Part shown: in pieces, positions 60,026-64,000 of the stretch
Layout: the number at the start of each line of letters is the position of its first letter
Position numbering within the stretch: the first letter of the stretch is position 1
Source: Roseibium album
GTDB lineage: Bacteria; Pseudomonadota; Alphaproteobacteria; Rhizobiales; Stappiaceae
DNA length: 64,000 bases
Reading direction: 5' to 3'
NCBI GenBank assembly: GCA_001404055.1
Contig: CXTY01000040.1
Coordinates: 1 to 64,000, forward strand
Position numbers and translations under genes: made by a program
The notes under the pieces: model-generated
The model's input: the letters and a program-made list of their open reading frames with translations, nothing else
Database searches by the model: none
What the model was told of the DNA's origin: nothing

Positions 60026-60616
60026 TCACAGCACCCTCTCCATTCGCGTCGCCGATGAAAAACCGAACAGACGCTTGAATGGCCCGGTTTCTTCCCTGGA
60101 TTTGGCCTGAAAATCAAAACGTTCGTATAGGCTTTGGGCACGCGGATTTGTGTCAATCACATCCAACCGGACCCGCGACAAATTCCGTCTCCGCGCTTCT
60201 TCGCAAATTGCTTCAAGCAAGGCACTGCCTATTCCACTCCCACGAGCAGATTCAGCGACGAAGATCCCATCCATCAACAAAATATCCGGCTCCGTCTCAC
60301 GTTCCAGAAGGTCCAGAAGCAGCCCGCGCCACAGCCCGCCAAAGTGTCCGTATATGGCAGTCATGTCCTTGAGCGTGCCGTCGACAAAGGCACCCTCCGG
60401 GGATTTGAACCCGGCCATGCCAACAAGTTTGCCCTCAGGGCTCAGTGCGCTGATTGCATGGTCCGGATCCAGGATGCGTTCAATCAAGCGCAGCGCCTTT
60501 TCTTCTGGTGCAAGGATCTTTCCGAGTTTTCCGGAAAAGGCCTGCCAGAACAGCAGGGCGGCTACTTTCCTCTGATCTTCGGGGAACCCGCTCGAAATGC
60601 TGAATTCAGTTGTCAT
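60026..60616 (-). CDS. GNAT-family N-acetyltransferase
   Basis: A 196-residue GNAT protein. The CoA loop ESARGSGIGSALLEAICEEA and the following RVRLDVIDTNPRAQSLYERFDF are clear. The N-terminal half is divergent. It begins 10 bp after the damaged ybjQ-like gene and is probably cotranscribed with it. Substrate unknown. Confidence 0.87.
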   Translation of the reverse strand: MTTEFSISSGFPEDQRKVAALLFWQAFSGKLGKILAPEEKALRLIERILDPDHAISALSPEGKLVGMAGFKSPEGAFVDGTLKDMTAIYGHFGGLWRGLLLDLLERETEPDILLMDGIFVAESARGSGIGSALLEAICEEARRRNLSRVRLDVIDTNPRAQSLYERFDFQAKSREETGPFKRLFGFSSATRMERVL

Positions 60617-60625
60617 GGCTGATCG

Positions 60626-60944
60626 CTATTGGACCGTGACCGCCGTTCCCGTCGCGCTCACCATCAACATGGAGCCATTCTGGCCAACCGTTTCGTAATC
60701 CAGATCGACGCCGATCACCGCATTTCCGCCAAGTGCTCTGGCGCGGGCGCACATTTCGTCCAGCGCAATCTGGCGAGCCCTTGGCCAGTTCCTGCTCGTA
60801 AGCCTCCGACCTGCCACCGACGATGTCCCGTATTCCGGCGAATATATCCTTGAAAAGATTGGCCCCCAAAATCGCTTCACCAGTTACCAGACCCTTGTAG
60901 TCAATGTCCTTGCCCTGAACAGTATTTGTGGTTGTGATCAGCAT
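60626..60944 (-). pseudogene. ybjQ: YbjQ/UPF0145-family gene with a one-base frameshift
   Basis: The family protein would be 105 residues. From the ATG at 60944 (AAGGAG upstream) it reads MLITTTNTVQGKDIDYKGL, GEAILGANLFKDIFAGIRD and AYEQELAKG. It then leaves the frame, and the expected RQIALDEMCARARALGGNAV...NGSMLMVSATGTAVTV continues in the next frame to a stop at 60626. One extra base in the C3 run at 60778-60780 (minus strand GGG instead of GG) explains it. It is either a real pseudogene, a programmed slip, or a base-calling error. Function of UPF0145 is a pentameric metal- or ligand-binding fold, unknown. Confidence 0.85.
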
Positions 60945-61336
60945 ATCGGGTCTCCTTCCAACAGGTTTCTTTTCGAGACATGGGAGGCGGACCTGATCAA
61001 TGCAAGAACGTCGATCCAGTGAGACGTCGCCACTACCCCACTTTTCTCGGGTTCCAGATGGAAGAAAAGCATTCTGAAATGCCGCCACCACACTCCGGGG
61101 ATTTTTTACAATGCCAACACGTTCGGTCAATGCAATCGTGAATTGCTCGGTGAGTCGAAGCAACCTGCTAGCAGCAAACTCAATGCAAGTCCGGCCCCAG
61201 GGCCAAAATTATAGGTTCATTACCTGCTATTTTCGCTTTTTGAGCATTTTAGCCGTGATTAGGGTAAAATGAGGCCGATCAAACTCTTGTGTCGAAATCG
61301 GGAACGTCAACCCTACCGGAGGGAGGGCTAGGGCAT
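60945..61336. other. 392-bp intergenic region upstream of the H-NOX gene
   Basis: No gene I can support. It separates the divergent ybjQ-like and H-NOX genes and must hold promoters for both. A TAAAAT lies at about 61263-61268 with TTGAGC about 19 bases before it, a weak sigma-70 match with too long a spacer. I see no clear NO-response box such as an NsrR or NnrR site. Confidence 0.35.
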
Positions 61337-61882
61337 ATGAAGGGCATTGTTTTTACCGAATATCTGTCTTTCGCCGAGAAGCTTGTTGGTGAAGACGCCG
61401 TAGAAGACGTTATCGAAGCCTGCGATTTGCCAAGTGGTGGCGCCTATACGACCGTCGGGACATATGACCACGGCGAAATCGTAAAACTGACTGAAGCCTT
61501 TGCGGAACACACAAGCACCGAGCCAGAAGAACTTGTGCGCTTGTTTGGTGTCTACCTCGGCGAGGTTTTTCAGAAAAAGTTTGGTCAGTTTTTCGAAGAA
61601 GCCCCCACGCTTTTTGACTTTCTTGCCAGCGTTCACACGCATATTCACGTCGAAGTCCAAAAGCTTTACCCCGACGCGGAATTGCCGAGCATCGAGATGC
61701 TGGAGCGTAGGGAACATGAAGCTGTGCTCCGTTATCGCAGCCCACGAAAAATGGATGCTCTTGCACTTGGACTGATACAGGCAACAGCCAGCCACTTTGG
61801 TGAAAACGTTGACGTGTCCCGCGAGCACGGACGGGACGATCGTAGCGAATTCGTAGACTTTCATTTGAGACGATCTGGATAA
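61337..61882 (+). CDS. H-NOX haem nitric-oxide/oxygen sensor
   Basis: A 181-residue H-NOX domain. The opening MKGIVFTEYLSFAEKLVGED, proximal haem His104 in HTHIHVEVQKLYPDAELPSI and the propionate-binding YxSxR motif Tyr133-Ser135-Arg137 (LRYRSPRKM) are all present. It binds NO on ferrous haem and controls a partner enzyme. The ATG at 61337 has GGAGGG upstream; an earlier start at 61289 adds 16 unlike residues. The partner GGDEF-EAL gene begins 10 bp downstream. Confidence 0.93.
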   Translation: MKGIVFTEYLSFAEKLVGEDAVEDVIEACDLPSGGAYTTVGTYDHGEIVKLTEAFAEHTSTEPEELVRLFGVYLGEVFQKKFGQFFEEAPTLFDFLASVHTHIHVEVQKLYPDAELPSIEMLERREHEAVLRYRSPRKMDALALGLIQATASHFGENVDVSREHGRDDRSEFVDFHLRRSG

Positions 61883-61892
61883 CAAATGCGAA

Positions 61893-63401
61893 ATGGTTGA
61901 TCTCGACAAGGCCATCAACCGGCTGCAACGCCGCTGTAACAGGGAACGTGTGGCAAGAGCTACTGCTGAAGAGCTGCTCGAACAAAAGAGCCTCGAACTA
62001 TTTGAGGTAAATCAGAGGCTCGCAGGCCTTAACGAACAACTTGAACGCCAGGTTGCTGAGCGGACCGAGGCGCTCGAAACGGAACGCAAACTGGCGCTCG
62101 AACTGGCTGAGATCGATCAACTCACCGGATTGAAAAATCGCCATAGCTACAAACGTGCCTTGGAACTGGCGATCCATGAAGCCGAGCGCGACGGGAAGCA
62201 GTTCGCGCTACTCTTTATCGACCTCGACAATTTCAAAACCCTGAACGACACCTACGGTCACGGTGCCGGCGATATCGTTCTGCAACAAGTTGCAAAACGT
62301 CTCAGATCGCTGACACGCGAGTCCGATCACATTGCCCGGCTTGGCGGCGATGAATTCGTTGTCATTGCGAGGGGTGAAACAGAAGAAAAAGTACTTGAAA
62401 CCCTGGCGCAGAGGATCCTCGAAACTTTTGCAGAACCGATCCAAGTCGACCATCGCGAAGTCGATTGTGGTGTCTCAATCGGAATCGGGATGTGCCCCTT
62501 TCATTCTCAGTCCGAACAAGAACTCCAGCGGTTCGCAGATCTGGCCCTTTACGCTGCCAAATCGCAGGGGCGCGGGAGAGCCGTTCTTTTTGACCACACG
62601 CTTGGAAATGAGCACCAGCTTCGTCTGGCCCTGGCCGACGATCTTGCGGAAACACTCGAGACGGACGATCTGGAAATTCATTTCCAACCCATTGTCGACC
62701 TGAAGGATGGGCAACTGGTAGGACTGGAAGCCCTTTTGCGCTGGAACCATCATTCGCGTGGATGGATAGATCCGATGACGATCCTGAAAACGGCACAGGA
62801 ATGTGGGCTTTTCGCGCAGATCACCCGCCGGATCATCGAAAAAGCGATAGGCGATGCAAAATCACATCTCAAGTCGGAGCCCTCGCTTTGGCTTTCGATC
62901 AACCTGGCAGAGCAGAACCTTCGAGATGAACAACTTGCGGCGTTTATCATTGATGCCTGCAAACGCCTTGATGTTGAACCGCGACAAATCAAGTTCGAAA
63001 TCACTGAACAGGCGCTGATCATGGATATCCAGGCTGCGCGTGATTTCATGACCGAACTCGAAAAATGTGGTTTCCGGTTCGCCATCGACGATTTCGGCAT
63101 CGGGTATTCGAACATGCTGACGCTCAGCCGGCTCCCCTTTCACACTTTGAAAATTGATCGCTCCTTCACACATGGCGTGGTGGAGAACCGGGAGACCCAG
63201 ACTATTACTCTGGCGATGATCAAACTCGGCCATGCCCTTGGCCTTGATGTGATTATTGAAGGCGTGGAAACCAAGCAGCAGGCCCAGATCATGCAGATGC
63301 TCGGAGGTCATATGGCGCAAGGCTATCTCATGGGCCGCCCCAATGCCCTTGAAACCCTTTTCAATCCGGAAAGCACCGCAGCTCCCGCAGCAGTCCAATA
63401 A
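61893..63401 (+). CDS. GGDEF-EAL cyclic-di-GMP enzyme, H-NOX partner (HaCE-like)
   Basis: A 502-residue cytosolic protein. Residues 10-70 form a coiled coil without a membrane span. The GGDEF domain has GGDEF at 151-155 with an inhibitory-site Arg142-x-x-Asp145 just before. The EAL domain has Glu279-Ala-Leu, Asn337, FEITE (Glu369), Asp399-Asp400, Lys420, Glu456 and Gln476, so both synthase and phosphodiesterase residues are kept. H-NOX proteins are known to modulate such enzymes in Legionella and Shewanella. NO would thus shift cyclic-di-GMP. Confidence 0.92.
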   Translation: MVDLDKAINRLQRRCNRERVARATAEELLEQKSLELFEVNQRLAGLNEQLERQVAERTEALETERKLALELAEIDQLTGLKNRHSYKRALELAIHEAERDGKQFALLFIDLDNFKTLNDTYGHGAGDIVLQQVAKRLRSLTRESDHIARLGGDEFVVIARGETEEKVLETLAQRILETFAEPIQVDHREVDCGVSIGIGMCPFHSQSEQELQRFADLALYAAKSQGRGRAVLFDHTLGNEHQLRLALADDLAETLETDDLEIHFQPIVDLKDGQLVGLEALLRWNHHSRGWIDPMTILKTAQECGLFAQITRRIIEKAIGDAKSHLKSEPSLWLSINLAEQNLRDEQLAAFIIDACKRLDVEPRQIKFEITEQALIMDIQAARDFMTELEKCGFRFAIDDFGIGYSNMLTLSRLPFHTLKIDRSFTHGVVENRETQTITLAMIKLGHALGLDVIIEGVETKQQAQIMQMLGGHMAQGYLMGRPNALETLFNPESTAAPAAVQ

Positions 63402-63444
63402 AGGCTTTCTGACCAGCAGTGCCAGCGTCATGGCAGGTAAGGTC

Positions 63445-64000
63445 TCAAGCGGCCCGACGTGAAGCGTCCTGTCCGCGATAACTCAGTGCCTCGGCCAGAT
63501 GGATGCGGCTGACCCTCTCCAGGCCATCAAGGTCAGCTAGTGTACGCGCCAGTTTCAAAACCCGGTGATAGCCTCTTGCGCTCAGTTGCAGAGATTCTGC
63601 CGCCCTATGGAGAAACGCAATACCGGTTTCATCCGGTTGTGCGATTGCCTCAACAGCGCTTGCGGGAGCCTGCGCATTGGTACGGCAGGCAATGCCGAGA
63701 TCAAGAAAACGCTTTTCCTGAATTTTCCTGGCTTCCAATACACGCTCTGCAACTGCGGCAGAGGGTTCGCTTTCTGCCGGGCCGATGAGATCAGCCGCAG
63801 TGACAGCCGGCACATCTATGCGCACGTCGATCCGGTCCAAAAACGGGCCGGAGACACGTGACTGATATTCACTGGCGCAGCGCTCACCCCGGCGGCATTG
63901 ATGTCCTGGCTCGCCTGCATGGCCACATCGGCAAGGGTTCATCGCAGCAACAAGCTGAATGCGAGCAGGATAGGTGACACGGTGATTGGCACGGGCGATA
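63445..64000 (-). CDS. ComM/YifB-like Mg-chelatase-type AAA ATPase, C-terminal part
   Basis: The window ends inside this gene; the visible 185 residues are the C-terminal portion. LVAAMNPCRCGHAGEPGHQC with a zinc-like Cys cluster, GERCASEYQSRVSGPFLDRIDVRIDVPAV and the ending GYHRVLKLARTLADLDGLERV...HLAEALSYRG are diagnostic of YifB/ComM. The N-terminal Lon-like and AAA core are beyond the window. ComM is a branch-migration helicase in natural transformation in relatives; here the role is inferred. Confidence 0.9.
   Translation of the reverse strand, partial: IARANHRVTYPARIQLVAAMNPCRCGHAGEPGHQCRRGERCASEYQSRVSGPFLDRIDVRIDVPAVTAADLIGPAESEPSAAVAERVLEARKIQEKRFLDLGIACRTNAQAPASAVEAIAQPDETGIAFLHRAAESLQLSARGYHRVLKLARTLADLDGLERVSRIHLAEALSYRGQDASRRAA

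Overview
The window reads as chromosomal DNA of an alphaproteobacterium, most likely of the Hyphomicrobiales (Rhizobiales), perhaps the marine Stappiaceae (Labrenzia/Roseibium-like). This is inferred from the rRNA leader at the left edge, the BioMNY biotin transporter, TRAP and peptide ABC transporters, ArgE, a CoaBC without the usual cysteine, the gshB-yraN-rsmI cluster and TCAAG-loop intergenic palindromes. No sequence search was possible. I see no insertion sequence, phage, CRISPR array or tRNA. The genes are dense and even in composition, so this looks like core and ordinary accessory chromosome rather than an island.

Layout. 1-380: promoter and leader of an rRNA operon that runs off the left edge (minus strand). 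381-5106: biotin uptake genes bioM-bioN-bioY followed by an acyl-CoA ligase and a thiolase, all minus strand. 5197-7301: a MocR-type regulator divergent from a LysE-family exporter, with an array of repeats between them. 7546-11931: a DUF1127 protein, a LysR regulator, a beta-keto-acid cleavage enzyme with a class III aminotransferase, an M15-like lipoprotein and an ArsC-like protein. 12155-15062: a membrane adenylate/guanylate cyclase with a [2Fe-2S] domain, then argE. 15198-20533: a complete peptide-type ABC importer. 21184-22749: a P-type-ATPase-like protein that lacks the catalytic motifs. 22891-25161: an IlvD/Edd dehydratase and an SCP2-domain protein.

25288-33499 is a C4-dicarboxylate module: a DctP-DctQ-DctM TRAP transporter with a textbook sigma-54 promoter, and a DctB/DctD-like two-component system. 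Between them lies an ECF41 sigma factor with its carboxymuconolactone-decarboxylase-like partner and a matching ECF41-type promoter. 33520-36141 is modABC. 36208-42850 holds a GMC oxidoreductase, a multi-spanning membrane protein, DUF1203, a PPOX flavoprotein, a PEP-mutase-family protein, a GNAT and an AEC transporter. 42942-45290 holds two divergent citrate-synthase paralogues, one fused to a DNA-binding domain, around a dyad-rich spacer. 45291-47273 is rich in REP-like palindromes around a DUF533 protein and an exported protein.

47274-54411: Lrp/hppD, a possible small RNA, gshB, yraN, rsmI, a penicillin-binding-protein activator lipoprotein and coaBC. 54435-60616: an extradiol dioxygenase-like protein, an OmpA protein with a cysteine-repeat protein, dut, a HAD phosphatase, cysK, agmatinase and a GNAT. 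60626-60944 is a ybjQ-like gene with a one-base frameshift. 61337-63401 is an H-NOX nitric oxide sensor with its GGDEF-EAL partner, and the window ends inside a comM/yifB-like gene. The points most worth following up are the degenerate P-type ATPase, the redox-type cyclase, the HTH-citrate synthase with its operator-like spacer, the ECF41 and sigma-54 promoters, and the TCAAG palindrome family.
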